A stretch of 64,000 nucleotides of DNA from positions 50,055-114,054 of the forward strand of contig CAJSZV010000015.1 in the NCBI GenBank assembly GCA_910574345.1. Direction: 5' to 3'. This DNA comes from Clostridiaceae bacterium. Its GTDB lineage: Bacteria; Bacillota; Clostridia; Lachnospirales; Lachnospiraceae. The notes under the pieces are model-generated. The model worked only from the letters and a program-made list of their open reading frames with translations. It was not told the origin of the DNA and searched no databases. Below are positions 46,106 to 55,134 of the stretch, piece by piece (position 1 is the first letter of the stretch; every line of letters begins with the position of its first letter). The position numbers were made by a program, and so were the translations under genes.

Positions 46106-46750
46106 ATGAATTATTTATTTAATCCGGAGAACCGGTTCTGGAGTTTCATGAATAAGATTGCCGATGTATTCTTCTTAGGCATATTATGGTTTATCTTTTC
46201 AATTCCGGTTATAACTATGGGAGCTGCCACCACATCACTCTATCAGTTTACTCTAAAGCAGACCGACGATGAGGAAGGGTATGTGTGGAAGAGCTTTGTC
46301 CGCGCTTTTTTAAGGAATTTCAGGCAGGCTACGGGGCTGTGGCTGATCCTTTTGGGGGCAGGAATTTTTTTGGCTGCGGATATATGGGCCTGCGTTCAGA
46401 TCAGAATACCCGGTGCTGTCCGCATTGTGTGTTTTGGAGCGCTTTTGTGTCTGTCTTTGGTCTATATCCTCACAGCCCTGTATGTGTTCCCCATTCTTTC
46501 CAGATTTGACTTAAATATAAAGACTATTTTGTCACACAGCTTTATTATGGCAATGGGAAACTTGTATGTCTCCGTGACCATATTGGTAATCTATGTGATT
46601 TTTGGAGTGCTGGCATACCATATCTCCATTTTGTTTCCCATATTCATGGCCCTTGCAGCTTTTTTCAGTTCTTATTTTTTCCGCCATGTGTTCAGCAGAT
46701 ATTGGGGCGAAGAGGATGAGGAGGGTTCCATAACGGAAAGGGATGACTGA
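46106..46750 (+). CDS. DUF624 (YesL-like) membrane protein
   Basis: YesL-like DUF624 proteins are small integral membrane proteins often found beside carbohydrate ABC importers; function not established. The 214 residues have about five membrane segments and the family pattern ILWFIFSIPVITMGAATTSLY in the first third. The C-terminus is acidic. Start after AAAGGG. It sits between a divergent partner and the LacI/UgpB-like importer locus, which fits an accessory role for that importer. A paralogue lies at 58375. Confidence 0.88.
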   Translation: MNYLFNPENRFWSFMNKIADVFFLGILWFIFSIPVITMGAATTSLYQFTLKQTDDEEGYVWKSFVRAFLRNFRQATGLWLILLGAGIFLAADIWACVQIRIPGAVRIVCFGALLCLSLVYILTALYVFPILSRFDLNIKTILSHSFIMAMGNLYVSVTILVIYVIFGVLAYHISILFPIFMALAAFFSSYFFRHVFSRYWGEEDEEGSITERDD

Positions 46751-46753
46751 CAT

Positions 46754-46783
46754 AAGAGTCCGGCAGAACCGGACTCTTATTTT
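46754..46783. terminator. Bidirectional terminator between DUF624 and LacI genes
   Basis: AAGAGTCCGG (46754-46763) pairs perfectly with CCGGACTCTT (46769-46778), then ATTTT. The stem overlaps the stop codon of the LacI gene. Confidence 0.9.
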
Positions 46784-47850
46784 GTGTCGGCATCAGATCG
46801 GACCGGGCCGGTGGTACTGCCCAGCACCAGGTTGCTCTGATATTCAACTCTTGTGATGGCGTTCTGGTCAATGAATTCAGACTCTCCCCGAAGTTTTTCG
46901 GATAAAAGACGAATACTGCTTCTTCCCCTCTCTACAATCGCATGCTCGATGGTGGTCAGATCAACGCCGGGAAACCGGGACGGATAGATATTGTCAAACC
47001 CGCAGAGACTCATGTCTTCCGGAATACGCTTTCCGGCGTCGATGAGAGCTGCCCGGACGCCATAAGACACCATGTCATTGATGGCTACCATTGCGGTGAT
47101 ATGAGGGGATTCTGCCAGGCACTTCTGCGCAAGGGCGTACCCTACCTCGTGCTCCACTCCGGTGACATATAATTCTTTGTGGGAGGAAACGTCCTGGGTA
47201 TAAATCGTCACGGTTCCCAGAGGGCAGGACTGGGCATATTCGTCGCTTAACCCGTCGCACCGCTTCAGTCTGGAAGAATGTTCTTCGTTGAGTGTGGTGG
47301 AGATATAAGCGATATGCTTATGGCCCAGACCGATTAAGTGGGAAGCCACCATTCTTCCGGCAGAGTAATTATTAACATCTACGGTATCCAGTTTCAAATT
47401 ATAAGTCCGGTCTCCCACAGCTACCATGGGAACGAACTTGCTGACCTCTTCCGCTAAGTGGGGCTGCTGCGGAATCATGGAAAAAATAATGCCTGCCACG
47501 TTAGGCTCTGCCGCCATCTCCAGGACCTCCCTCTCAGAAGCCTTATCCCAGTAGGTGGTAAAGATCATAGTCAGATATCCTCGAAGGCGGGCCTCCTGTT
47601 CCATACTCTGGGTTAAAGTGGCATAATAGGGATTCATAAGTGAAGGACAGACAATGAGGATCATCTCTTTAGGGTTCTTGTGCCGCTGCTGCTTTTTGGA
47701 AAGATATCCCAATTGGCGGCTGGAGCGATAGACATTCTGAATCGTCTGCTCCGTAAAACGGGACAAATTTTTACCGTTGAGGATCATGGAGACCGAAGCA
47801 GGAGAAACACCGGCTGCAGCTGCAATATCTTTGATCGTTGGTTTTTTCAT
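46777..47850 (-). CDS. LacI-family transcriptional regulator
   Basis: A standard 357-residue LacI repressor: helix-turn-helix TIKDIAAAAGVSPASVSMILN at residues 4-25, then a PBP-like sensor. AGGAGG lies just upstream of the start. It is divergent from the UgpB-like importer across a 488-base AT-rich gap with several inverted repeats, so it probably controls that operon and itself. Ligand unknown; a glycerol-phosphate or sugar-phosphate signal would fit the neighbours. Confidence 0.93.
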   Translation of the reverse strand: MKKPTIKDIAAAAGVSPASVSMILNGKNLSRFTEQTIQNVYRSSRQLGYLSKKQQRHKNPKEMILIVCPSLMNPYYATLTQSMEQEARLRGYLTMIFTTYWDKASEREVLEMAAEPNVAGIIFSMIPQQPHLAEEVSKFVPMVAVGDRTYNLKLDTVDVNNYSAGRMVASHLIGLGHKHIAYISTTLNEEHSSRLKRCDGLSDEYAQSCPLGTVTIYTQDVSSHKELYVTGVEHEVGYALAQKCLAESPHITAMVAINDMVSYGVRAALIDAGKRIPEDMSLCGFDNIYPSRFPGVDLTTIEHAIVERGRSSIRLLSEKLRGESEFIDQNAITRVEYQSNLVLGSTTGPVRSDADTK

Positions 47851-48338
47851 GATTAGGTCCTCCTGAGAAATTGCCGGTCTGGTTTATGGTGAAATTTTAA
47901 CATTGTTTACCATGAAAAGCAACTGTTTATTGCCAAAACAACGGAAAATTAACAAATAGTGGCGTAATAACACGGAATATGGCTGTTATTACAATAAAAG
48001 TGCAATAAAAGAGCTCAAGAAAAATAAATTCCACATATTGAATAAAAAATTTAATAAAATTCAACAGAGAGTAATTACAATTCTGCTGTTAAATTTGGAT
48101 GAGAAGAACAATAAAATATATAAAAATACATAAATTCAAAAAAAGTTCAAGGATTTTGTTGACAAATAGCACAAAACTATGGTAATTTTAATATAAACTG
48201 TTTGGCATATTAAAAAAGATGTGTCAAAAGTACTGTTAAAATATTATTTTATGCGCGCGGAAAATATTTTAACAATATTTAGCATAAGCTTCGTAAGAGG
48301 ATGCTATGTGAGAACTCATGATTGGAGGAAAGTATTAT
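47851..48338. promoter_or_regulatory. AT-rich divergent control region
   Basis: The 488 bases between the LacI gene and the UgpB-like gene carry no credible coding sequence. Candidate elements: ATGGT...ACCAT inverted repeat at 47886-47913 near the LacI start; TTGACA at 48159-48164 with a possible TAATTT -10 at 48183; and a perfect 11-base inverted repeat GTTAAAATATT / AATATTTTAAC at 48235-48245 and 48263-48273. Confidence 0.55.
48235..48273. promoter_or_regulatory. Perfect 11-bp inverted repeat, candidate LacI operator
   Basis: GTTAAAATATT and AATATTTTAAC are separated by 17 bases, centred about 85 bases before the binding-protein start and downstream of the likely promoter, as expected for repression. 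Confidence 0.4.
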
Positions 48339-49724
48339 ATGAAAAAAGCGTTGGCAATTATGTTGACAGCAGCAATGGGATGCGGAATGCTTAGCGGCTG
48401 CAGCGGCGGCGGTTCTACAGGAGGCGGAGCGGTACAGCAGACCACCCAGGCTGCACAGGCGGCAGGAGATTCCGGCTCATCATCAGGAGAGACCAGTGCG
48501 GCGCCGGCAGTCGATGCGTCTATGTATGAAGTTACGGAGCCTATTACGATTCAGTGGTGGCATTCGATTGAGGATCAGAACGCCCAGACCGTGGAAGATG
48601 TGGTGAGTGCATTTAACAGTTCACAGGATCTCATCACCGTAGAAGCCGTCTATGTGGGAAGTTACGGCCAGGTTAACGAGGCTTTGGTGGCGGCCCATGC
48701 GGCGGGAACCGGACTTCCGGCAGTGACCGTAGCCAATACTCCGTATGTGGCTGAGTACGGTGCAGGCGGTCTCACCGAGGATCTTACTCCCTACATTCAG
48801 GCTACAGGGTTTGATATCGACGACTTTGGAAAGGGGCTCATTGATGCTTCCAGCTATGAGGGAAAGCAGGTTGCCCTTCCGTTCCTGATTTCCACACAGG
48901 TAATATATTATAACAAAGACATTGCAGACGAGCTGGGCGTTACGGTTCCTGAGAAGTGGGACGATATGGAATCTTTCCTGGAGAAGGTTTCCGTGGTAAA
49001 CAATGGTACGGTAGAGCGTTACGGAACCGTTGTTCCCGGATGGGATCAGTGGTATTTTGAGACCTTCTATCTCAATAAGGGAGTGAACATTATCAATGAC
49101 GACCGGATTTCCACGGATTTGGACAGCGATGCCGCAGTAGAACTGGTTTATCAGTTCAAAGACTGGTGCGATAAGGGCTATATGTACTGGGCCAACGGAA
49201 CGGATGCTTCTTCCATTATGAGACAGAACTTTATTGATAAGAAGACATTTTCTGTTATGCACACCAGCTCTTTGTATAACAATTATGTAGACAAATGTGA
49301 TTTTGAGGTTGGTATGGCATGGCTTCCGGGAGGCGAGACAAAAGATCAGGAGATCGGCGGCTGCGTACTGCTGATTCCTTCCAAGAATGATCAGGCCACC
49401 AAGAATGCGGCATGGCAGTTCTTATCTTATCTGTGCAGCAAAGAGGTTAATATGACCTGGGCGAAAGAGACCGGATATATTCCTACCAGAAACTCCGTGC
49501 TTCAGACCGAAGAAGGCGTAAAATTCCTGGAGGAGAAGCCGGCATTCCAGTGTATTTTTGATAATCTGGATTTGATTAATCCGAGAATTCAGCATCCGGG
49601 CTGGAATCAGCTTGCTACGATCTGGAAGAATTACATGGCGGAGATCATGATTGAGGATGTCGATATTCCCAGCAAGATTGAGGACATGGTAGAAGAGATC
49701 AATGAAGTTCTCGAAGATTCATAA
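48339..49724 (+). CDS. UgpB-like solute-binding lipoprotein
   Basis: Extracellular binding protein of a CUT1-type ABC importer. Start at 48339 follows TTGGAGGAAAG; the ATG at 48318 would put that site inside the gene. The 461 residues start with a lipoprotein signal, lipobox LSGC (C21), and a Gln/Ala/Ser linker. The mature part opens with ITIQWWHSIEDQNAQ and YVGSYGQVNEALVAA, closely resembling UgpB, which binds glycerol-3-phosphate and glycerophosphocholine. The GDPD gene downstream supports a glycerophosphodiester ligand. No ATPase is encoded here, so a shared MsmX/UgpC-type ATPase elsewhere must power it. Confidence 0.88.
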   Translation: MKKALAIMLTAAMGCGMLSGCSGGGSTGGGAVQQTTQAAQAAGDSGSSSGETSAAPAVDASMYEVTEPITIQWWHSIEDQNAQTVEDVVSAFNSSQDLITVEAVYVGSYGQVNEALVAAHAAGTGLPAVTVANTPYVAEYGAGGLTEDLTPYIQATGFDIDDFGKGLIDASSYEGKQVALPFLISTQVIYYNKDIADELGVTVPEKWDDMESFLEKVSVVNNGTVERYGTVVPGWDQWYFETFYLNKGVNIINDDRISTDLDSDAAVELVYQFKDWCDKGYMYWANGTDASSIMRQNFIDKKTFSVMHTSSLYNNYVDKCDFEVGMAWLPGGETKDQEIGGCVLLIPSKNDQATKNAAWQFLSYLCSKEVNMTWAKETGYIPTRNSVLQTEEGVKFLEEKPAFQCIFDNLDLINPRIQHPGWNQLATIWKNYMAEIMIEDVDIPSKIEDMVEEINEVLEDS

Positions 49725-49743
49725 TAATATGAGAACCTAAAGA

Positions 49744-49772
49744 ACGGCCTTCGGTATTTTGCCGAAGGCCGT
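49744..49772 (+). terminator. Intercistronic hairpin between binding protein and permease
   Basis: ACGGCCTTCGG (49744-49754) pairs perfectly with CCGAAGGCCGT (49762-49772), followed by a short ATTTC. Probably a partial terminator or message stabiliser setting the protein ratio. Confidence 0.65.
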
Positions 49773-49793
49773 ATTTCAAAAGGAGGCGTTGAG

Positions 49794-50702
49794 GTGGAGC
49801 AGAATACATTTTTGAAACCAAGAACCATATCGGCCATAAAAGATTTTATATGCGTCCTTCCGGCATTGGTGTTTCTGGGTATTTTTACATATTATCCCAT
49901 CTGCAAACTGATTCAGATCAGCTTTACTGACTGGAATTTATTAAACGACACATGGAATTATGTGGGTTTAAAAAACTGGATCTGGCTGTTTAACGGTTCG
50001 GGGACAAAGCATCTTCTGAATTCCCTGAAAGTAACCGTATTGTACTCAATCGGTGAATTGACGATCACGCTGCTGGGAGGCCTGGCTTTTGCACTGATCT
50101 TTGGCCGTCTGAATAAGACTTTCTCCATCATGAGAGCCATTGTATTTATGCCAAAATACGTCGCCATGTCTTCCGCGGCAGTTGTGTTTCTGTGGATTCT
50201 GAATACGGATACAGGAATTCTTAATTATCTGCTTAACTGTGTAGGTCTGCCGTCGGTGGACTGGCTGGGCAACCGGAATACAGCTTTGCTTTCCGTACTC
50301 ATGCTGACTGGCTGGAGAGCTATCGGATACGGAATGATGATCTATTTGTCAGCCATGATTGGAATTTCCAAAGATTACTATGAAGCGGCATCGCTGGATG
50401 GTGCTACGGCGGTTCAGAGTTTCTTCAAGATTACTCTGCCAATGCTGTCTCCCACCACTTTGTTTTTGTTCGTTACCACATTTATCTCTTCCATGAAGGT
50501 ATTCCAATCCGTAGATATTTTGACATCCGGCGGTCCTTACCGTGCTACGGAGGTGTTTGTGTATACGATCTATAAGTATGCCATGGAAGACTTCCGAATG
50601 GACAGAGCTTCGGTAGTTGCAATTGCATTCTTTGTACTGCTTTTAGTTGTTACGGCTTCTACCTTTAAGATTTCCAACAGCAGCGTACATTACGATTCAT
50701 AA
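49794..50702 (+). CDS. CUT1 ABC importer permease, UgpA-like
   Basis: First membrane subunit of the importer, 302 residues with six membrane segments. GTG start at 49794, 7 bases after AGGAGG. The EAA loop YYEAASLDGATAVQSFFKI is present, and YPICKLIQISFTDWNL at the N-terminus is typical of UgpA/MalF-type subunits. It is followed 11 bases later by its partner. Confidence 0.93.
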   Translation: MEQNTFLKPRTISAIKDFICVLPALVFLGIFTYYPICKLIQISFTDWNLLNDTWNYVGLKNWIWLFNGSGTKHLLNSLKVTVLYSIGELTITLLGGLAFALIFGRLNKTFSIMRAIVFMPKYVAMSSAAVVFLWILNTDTGILNYLLNCVGLPSVDWLGNRNTALLSVLMLTGWRAIGYGMMIYLSAMIGISKDYYEAASLDGATAVQSFFKITLPMLSPTTLFLFVTTFISSMKVFQSVDILTSGGPYRATEVFVYTIYKYAMEDFRMDRASVVAIAFFVLLLVVTASTFKISNSSVHYDS

Positions 50703-50713
50703 AGGAGGAAGAT

Positions 50714-51589
50714 ATGAAAGGAACCAACAGCAGTCTTGAACGGCAGCTCGCTGCTCAGAGAAAGAAGAAGATAGTTACCGGCGTACAGTATACATTGGCC
50801 ATTATTGTCACCCTGATTGTAATCTTTCCGCTGTACTGGATGATTTCTTCATCCGTGAAATCTCAGGATGAGATCCTGCTTTTAAAGCCAACCCTGTGGC
50901 CTCATGAGATTCACCTGGAAAACTATTCCAATGTATTTAACCGTGTGAATTTCGGCAAGTACTATTATAATACGATTGTTATGACGGCAGGGATACTGGG
51001 CTCCCAGATTATTACAGGCGTATTTGCTGCCTACGGTTTTTCGAAGGGTAAGTTCAAAGGTCAGAACGCATGCTTTATATTCGTTCTGGGCGCTTTGATG
51101 ATTCCGCTGCAGGTTACATTTATTCCCATTTTTATTATGTGCGCCAATTGGGGAATGTCGGATACTTTCCTGGGACTGATTCTTCCGGAATGTATTTCGC
51201 CTTATTATATATTCATGCTGAGGCAGACGTTTATGGCTATTGATGACAGTTATATTGATGCGGCTAAGGTTGATGGTCTGGGGAGAATCGGCATTATTAC
51301 CAAGATTCTTACGCCTATGTGCAAGTCTACCTTGTTTACTACCACACTGGTGACTTTCACCAATGGATGGAACAGCTATTTCTGGCCCAAGATCATTGCC
51401 AAGAATGAGCAGAGACGGGTGCTTACAGTAGGCCTGGCCCAGCTTAAGAATACATTTGCAGGACAGGCAACCATGAATAACCATGAGATTATGGCAGGCG
51501 CTGTTATGGCAATTCTTCCAGTTGTGGTTATGTTCTTCATTTTCCAGAAATATATGCTGACAGGCTATTCTAAGGCAGCGATGAAATAA
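50714..51589 (+). CDS. CUT1 ABC importer permease, UgpE-like
   Basis: Second membrane subunit, 291 residues, six membrane segments. PLYWMISSSVKSQDEI near the N-terminus and the EAA loop YIDAAKVDGLGRIGIITKI mark the UgpE/MalG-type family. Start after AAGGAGGAAG. It pairs with the preceding permease; together with the lipoprotein it forms a transporter lacking only the ATPase. Confidence 0.93.
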   Translation: MKGTNSSLERQLAAQRKKKIVTGVQYTLAIIVTLIVIFPLYWMISSSVKSQDEILLLKPTLWPHEIHLENYSNVFNRVNFGKYYYNTIVMTAGILGSQIITGVFAAYGFSKGKFKGQNACFIFVLGALMIPLQVTFIPIFIMCANWGMSDTFLGLILPECISPYYIFMLRQTFMAIDDSYIDAAKVDGLGRIGIITKILTPMCKSTLFTTTLVTFTNGWNSYFWPKIIAKNEQRRVLTVGLAQLKNTFAGQATMNNHEIMAGAVMAILPVVVMFFIFQKYMLTGYSKAAMK

Positions 51590-51613
51590 TGCGGCAGCTG
51601 GATATGTATTCTC

Positions 51614-51642
51614 TTGAATTATATGGTTTCCAGGGGTATAAT
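51614..51642 (+). promoter_or_regulatory. Promoter for the GDPD-MBL genes
   Basis: TTGAAT (51614-51619), 17 bases, perfect TATAAT (51637-51642). A GTCA-n6-TGAC palindrome (51648-51661) sits at the likely transcription start. Confidence 0.7.
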
Positions 51643-51709
51643 AAATTGTCAAAAAGGTGACGACCCAAAAGAGCCGGCATCATGAAAAGAGAGAGAGGAT
51701 TCTAAGAAG

Positions 51710-52447
51710 ATGAAAGTATATGCGCACAGAGGTTACAGCGGAAGATATCCGGAGAATACGATGCTGGCCTTTCAAAAGGCAGCAGCCACAGGCTGCGATG
51801 GAATCGAACTGGATGTTCAGCTGACAAAAGATAATGTGGTAGTGGTCATCCATGATGAGAAGATCGACCGGACTACAGATGGTACGGGTTTTGTGAAGGA
51901 TTACACGTATGAAGAGCTGAAAAAGTTCAATGCGGCAAAGGATTTTTCTTCTGTGACTGATTTCCAGTATATTCCTTCTTTTGAGGAATATTGTGCATGG
52001 GCGGCAGAGACAGGGCTGACCACGAATATTGAAATTAAGACAGGCAAGTACTATTATGAAGAGATAGAGAAGAAGACATTGGACATTGTCCGTAAATATG
52101 GTTTGGAGAAAAAAGTGCTCTTTTCTTCTTTTAATCATATGTCTCTGTGTAAAGTTAAGGAACTGATGCCTGACGCAAAATGCGGGGCTCTGCTGAGTGA
52201 AGCCGGAATCGGCAATGCAGGGTATTACTGTCATGTACAGGGATTTGAGTATTATCATCCGGGGTATCAGGGAATTACCAAGGCTGTTGTGCATAACTGC
52301 AGTCAATATGGCATTGAAATCAATGCTTGGACAATTAATGGGATGCATGAGCTGGAGCAGCTGTATGAGTGGGGGTGCTGCGGGGTGATCACAAATTATC
52401 CGGAAGTATGCGTGGCTTGGATCGAGCATAAAGAGAAGGAAAAATAA
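51710..52447 (+). CDS. Glycerophosphodiester phosphodiesterase, UgpQ-like
   Basis: Cytoplasmic GDPD: hydrolyses glycerophosphodiesters to sn-glycerol-3-phosphate and an alcohol. The 245 residues carry the canonical set: H6-R7-G8, PENT (14-17), metal ligands E33 and D35 in IELDVQLTKD, H48-D49, and the later IEIK. No signal peptide, so it acts on substrates brought in by the UgpBAE-like importer just upstream. GAGAGGA precedes the start. Its product would be both a carbon source and the effector of GlpP encoded 1.2 kb downstream. Confidence 0.95.
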   Translation: MKVYAHRGYSGRYPENTMLAFQKAAATGCDGIELDVQLTKDNVVVVIHDEKIDRTTDGTGFVKDYTYEELKKFNAAKDFSSVTDFQYIPSFEEYCAWAAETGLTTNIEIKTGKYYYEEIEKKTLDIVRKYGLEKKVLFSSFNHMSLCKVKELMPDAKCGALLSEAGIGNAGYYCHVQGFEYYHPGYQGITKAVVHNCSQYGIEINAWTINGMHELEQLYEWGCCGVITNYPEVCVAWIEHKEKEK

Positions 52448-52453
52448 TAAGTT

Positions 52454-53539
52454 ATGGCAAAAAGACATAGGTTTCTAAAAAATGTCAGATATATGGCTGC
52501 AATAATTGCAGCGGCAGTATGTCTGACCGGATGCGGGGCTCCTTCCGCGGATTCAGGAACACAAACGTCAGAAACGGCAGCTGCGGAATCGGAGAGGGCA
52601 GCGGTTACAGAGCCGGCGACAGAAGCGGCTGCGGAGCCGGAAAAGCAGGAAAGCAGCGGGCCGGATGCAGCAGCGGACCGCTATGAAGAGATAACAGACC
52701 GCAGCAATGACCAGGGAAAGCTTGTGATTTATTTTCTTGATTTGGAGGTGGGGCCGGATGCAAAGGATAAATCCGGAGATTCGGCGATCCTCATTTCGCC
52801 TGACGGAAAAGTGATGCTGCTGGATGCGGGACACCCGGATGCGTCTGATATTGTAGTGAAGATGCTTACGGACCTGGGGATTGAAAAGATTGATTATCTG
52901 GTGGCGTCTCATCCTCATATTGATCATATCGGCGGCGTTCCGGCGGTGGTATCTGATTTTTCCGTGGAAACGGCATATCAGTCTTACGTAGAATATACCA
53001 CTCAGACATATCATAACTATGTGAATGCGCTGAAAGAAAGCGGAATCAATGTGGTTTCGCTTGAGACCGGGGATGAATTCTCTTTTGGAGAGCAGGTTCA
53101 GGTGAAAGTCCTGGGACCTGATAAGGAATTTGAATATCCGGCGGGATTTCCTGATAACAGTACGCAGTTCCTCAATAACATGTCTTTGCTGTTAAAGTTC
53201 ACATATGGCGAGACGACGGCGCTGTTTGGCGGCGACCTTTATGTTTCCCAGGAGAGGGAATATATTGATCTTTACGGAGATGAATTAAAGGCGGATGTGG
53301 CAAAGGCGAATCACCATGGCAAGGACACTTCTAATTTGAAGAAATGGATTAAAACCGTCAGCCCGAAGATTGTGGCAGTCATGGGAGACGAGATGGGAAG
53401 CATGGATGTGTACAATAATTATGTAAAGCAGGGAGCTGAATATCATCACACGTTATATGATGGAATGATTAAAGTAATTGCAGATGACAAAGGCAACTGT
53501 CAGGTCATAGACCAAAAGGACAGTTGGATGAATGAATAG
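52454..53539 (+). CDS. Secreted metallo-beta-lactamase-fold lipoprotein
   Basis: A 361-residue lipoprotein: signal peptide with lipobox LTGC (C27), Ala/Glu-rich linker to about 85, then a metallo-beta-lactamase-fold domain of the ComEC/Rec2-like group. Metal motif H153-x-H155-x-D157-H158 in SHPHIDHIGG; further ligands likely in GGDLY and NHHGKD. The family hydrolyses phosphodiester, phosphorylcholine or other esters. It begins 6 bases after the GDPD gene and shares its promoter, so an extracellular esterase releasing glycerophosphodiesters or phosphate esters for the importer is attractive, but unproven. Confidence 0.85.
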   Translation: MAKRHRFLKNVRYMAAIIAAAVCLTGCGAPSADSGTQTSETAAAESERAAVTEPATEAAAEPEKQESSGPDAAADRYEEITDRSNDQGKLVIYFLDLEVGPDAKDKSGDSAILISPDGKVMLLDAGHPDASDIVVKMLTDLGIEKIDYLVASHPHIDHIGGVPAVVSDFSVETAYQSYVEYTTQTYHNYVNALKESGINVVSLETGDEFSFGEQVQVKVLGPDKEFEYPAGFPDNSTQFLNNMSLLLKFTYGETTALFGGDLYVSQEREYIDLYGDELKADVAKANHHGKDTSNLKKWIKTVSPKIVAVMGDEMGSMDVYNNYVKQGAEYHHTLYDGMIKVIADDKGNCQVIDQKDSWMNE

Positions 53540-53558
53540 TCTTAAGTATCTACACCTG

Positions 53559-53606
53559 CAGCAGTCAGAAAAGCAAAATGCTTTTTGGCTGCTGTTGTTT
53601 GATTTT
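53559..53606 (+). terminator. Terminator after the MBL lipoprotein gene
   Basis: CAGCAGTCAGAAAAGC pairs with GCTTTTTGGCTGCTG with small imperfections, followed by a T-rich run. It overlaps the -35 region of the glpP promoter. Confidence 0.8.
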
Positions 53607-53627
53607 CTGAAAGAATTGGTGTATGAT
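53599..53627 (+). promoter_or_regulatory. Promoter for glpP
   Basis: TTGATT (53599-53604), 17 bases, TATGAT (53622-53627), 25 bases before the chosen GTG start. Confidence 0.75.
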
Positions 53628-53651
53628 AGGGAGAGTATGGGAGGAAAGAAT

Positions 53652-54212
53652 GTGAAGTTAGAAGATGTTTTTGCATCCTCTCCGGTTATTACGGCAGTGA
53701 AAGACGATACAGGCCTGAGACATGCCATGGAGAAGGATTGCGCAATTGTATTTATTTTGTATGGAACCATATGCAATATCGCTCAGATTGTGGAGACGGT
53801 CAAGGAACATGGGAAATTAGCCATTGTCCATGTGGATTTGATTATGGGGCTGGGTTCCAAAGAGGTGGCAGTTGATTTTATTAAGGAAAATACTCAGGCG
53901 GACGGAATCATCAGTACGAAGCCCGGACTTGTAAAGCGGGCTATGGAACTGGGACTGATCGGAGGGCAGAGAGCCTTTTTAATCGATTCCATTGCGCTGG
54001 AGAATACCAGAAAACAGCTGGCGTCTTTCAGGCCGGACTTTATGGAGATCATGCCGGGCATGATGCCGAAGATATTAAGGCTGATCAGGGAGACTTCATC
54101 GGTTCTTTTGGTGGCGGGAGGCCTTCTGTCAGATAAGCAGGATATTATGGCGGCATTTCAGGCAGGCGTGGATGCTGTATCTACAACAAAGGAAGATTTG
54201 TGGGAAGTTTAG
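53652..54212 (+). CDS. glpP: Glycerol-3-phosphate-responsive antiterminator
   Basis: GlpP binds leader RNA of glp transcripts when glycerol-3-phosphate is present and lets transcription pass a leader terminator. GTG at 53652 is chosen, with GGGAGGAAAG upstream, giving 186 residues, the usual size; the open frame back to 53532 crosses promoter and terminator. Family stretches: HVDLIMGLGSKE, DGIISTKPGLVKRA, QRAFLIDSIALE, MEIMPGMMPKILR, and the end AVSTTKEDLW. Likely targets in this window are the leaders at 38615 and 40353. Its stop codon overlaps the ribosome binding site of the FAH gene. Confidence 0.95.
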   Translation: MKLEDVFASSPVITAVKDDTGLRHAMEKDCAIVFILYGTICNIAQIVETVKEHGKLAIVHVDLIMGLGSKEVAVDFIKENTQADGIISTKPGLVKRAMELGLIGGQRAFLIDSIALENTRKQLASFRPDFMEIMPGMMPKILRLIRETSSVLLVAGGLLSDKQDIMAAFQAGVDAVSTTKEDLWEV

Positions 54213-54222
54213 GAGGCAGAAG

Positions 54223-55116
54223 ATGAAGATATTGACATATGAGGTGGAGGGACGGCAGAAGATCGGTATCTGGAACCATGATGAAAACTGGATTTATCCT
54301 CTGGACAGCTTTGGCATGGAGTACAGTCATATGCAGGAAGTGATTGAGAACATAAGCGAGTCCGAGATTCAGCTGTTAAATCATATGGCGTATAAAGATC
54401 CTTATGGGATCATGGGAGCAGCGCCTGCAAAGGAGGCCAGAATACTGGCTCCGATTCTGAAACCGCAGCAGGATATTATCTGTCTGGGCATCAACTATAT
54501 GGCTCATGCAGAGGAGTCGGCACGGTTTAAAAAGGAAGCTTTTGGAGGAGAACGTCCCTATGCAGTTTATTTTTCAAAAAGAGTGAACCGGTGTTCGGGA
54601 CATTTGGAAGGGATTCCGGCTCATGAAGACATGGTGGACAGTTTGGATTATGAGGCGGAATTGGCGGTGATTATCGGCAGAGACGCATATGGCGTACCGG
54701 AGGCAGAGGCAAGAAAATACATATTCGGATATTCTGTAGTTAATGATGTCAGTGCGCGCAACGTGCAGACCCGTCATCAGCAGTGGTACTTTGGAAAGAG
54801 CCTAGATGGATTTTTCCCTATGGGACCATGTATTGTCACAGCGGAGGAGATAGACTATCCGCCCTGTCTGGGAATCCGGTCTTATGTTAATGGAGAATTA
54901 AGACAAGACAGCAATACCGGGCTTTTGATCTTTGGTATCGACCATGTGATAAGTGAATTATCCATGGGTATGACGCTGAAAGCGGGAACCATCATATCCA
55001 TGGGGACGCCTGCGGGAGTAGGAATGGGATTCAATCCGCCGAGATTTTTAAAACCTGGTGATCAGGTCATATGCGAGATTGACCATATTGGAAAAATAGT
55101 GAATCCTGTTGTGTAA
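54223..55116 (+). CDS. Fumarylacetoacetate hydrolase (FAH)-family protein
   Basis: FAH-fold enzymes act on beta-diketo acids or serve as oxaloacetate tautomerase/decarboxylase. Start at 54223 follows AGGAGG; 297 residues. The metal-binding pattern is visible: DYEAELAVIIG, VVNDVSARNVQ, and the C-terminal TPAGVGMGF followed by LKPGD. The N-terminal 75 residues are a short extra domain, as is usual. It is coupled to glpP by 10 bases. A specific substrate cannot be assigned; clean-up of a keto-acid side product is plausible. Confidence 0.88.
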   Translation: MKILTYEVEGRQKIGIWNHDENWIYPLDSFGMEYSHMQEVIENISESEIQLLNHMAYKDPYGIMGAAPAKEARILAPILKPQQDIICLGINYMAHAEESARFKKEAFGGERPYAVYFSKRVNRCSGHLEGIPAHEDMVDSLDYEAELAVIIGRDAYGVPEAEARKYIFGYSVVNDVSARNVQTRHQQWYFGKSLDGFFPMGPCIVTAEEIDYPPCLGIRSYVNGELRQDSNTGLLIFGIDHVISELSMGMTLKAGTIISMGTPAGVGMGFNPPRFLKPGDQVICEIDHIGKIVNPVV

Positions 55117-55134
55117 CGGAAAAGAGGGACAGCT

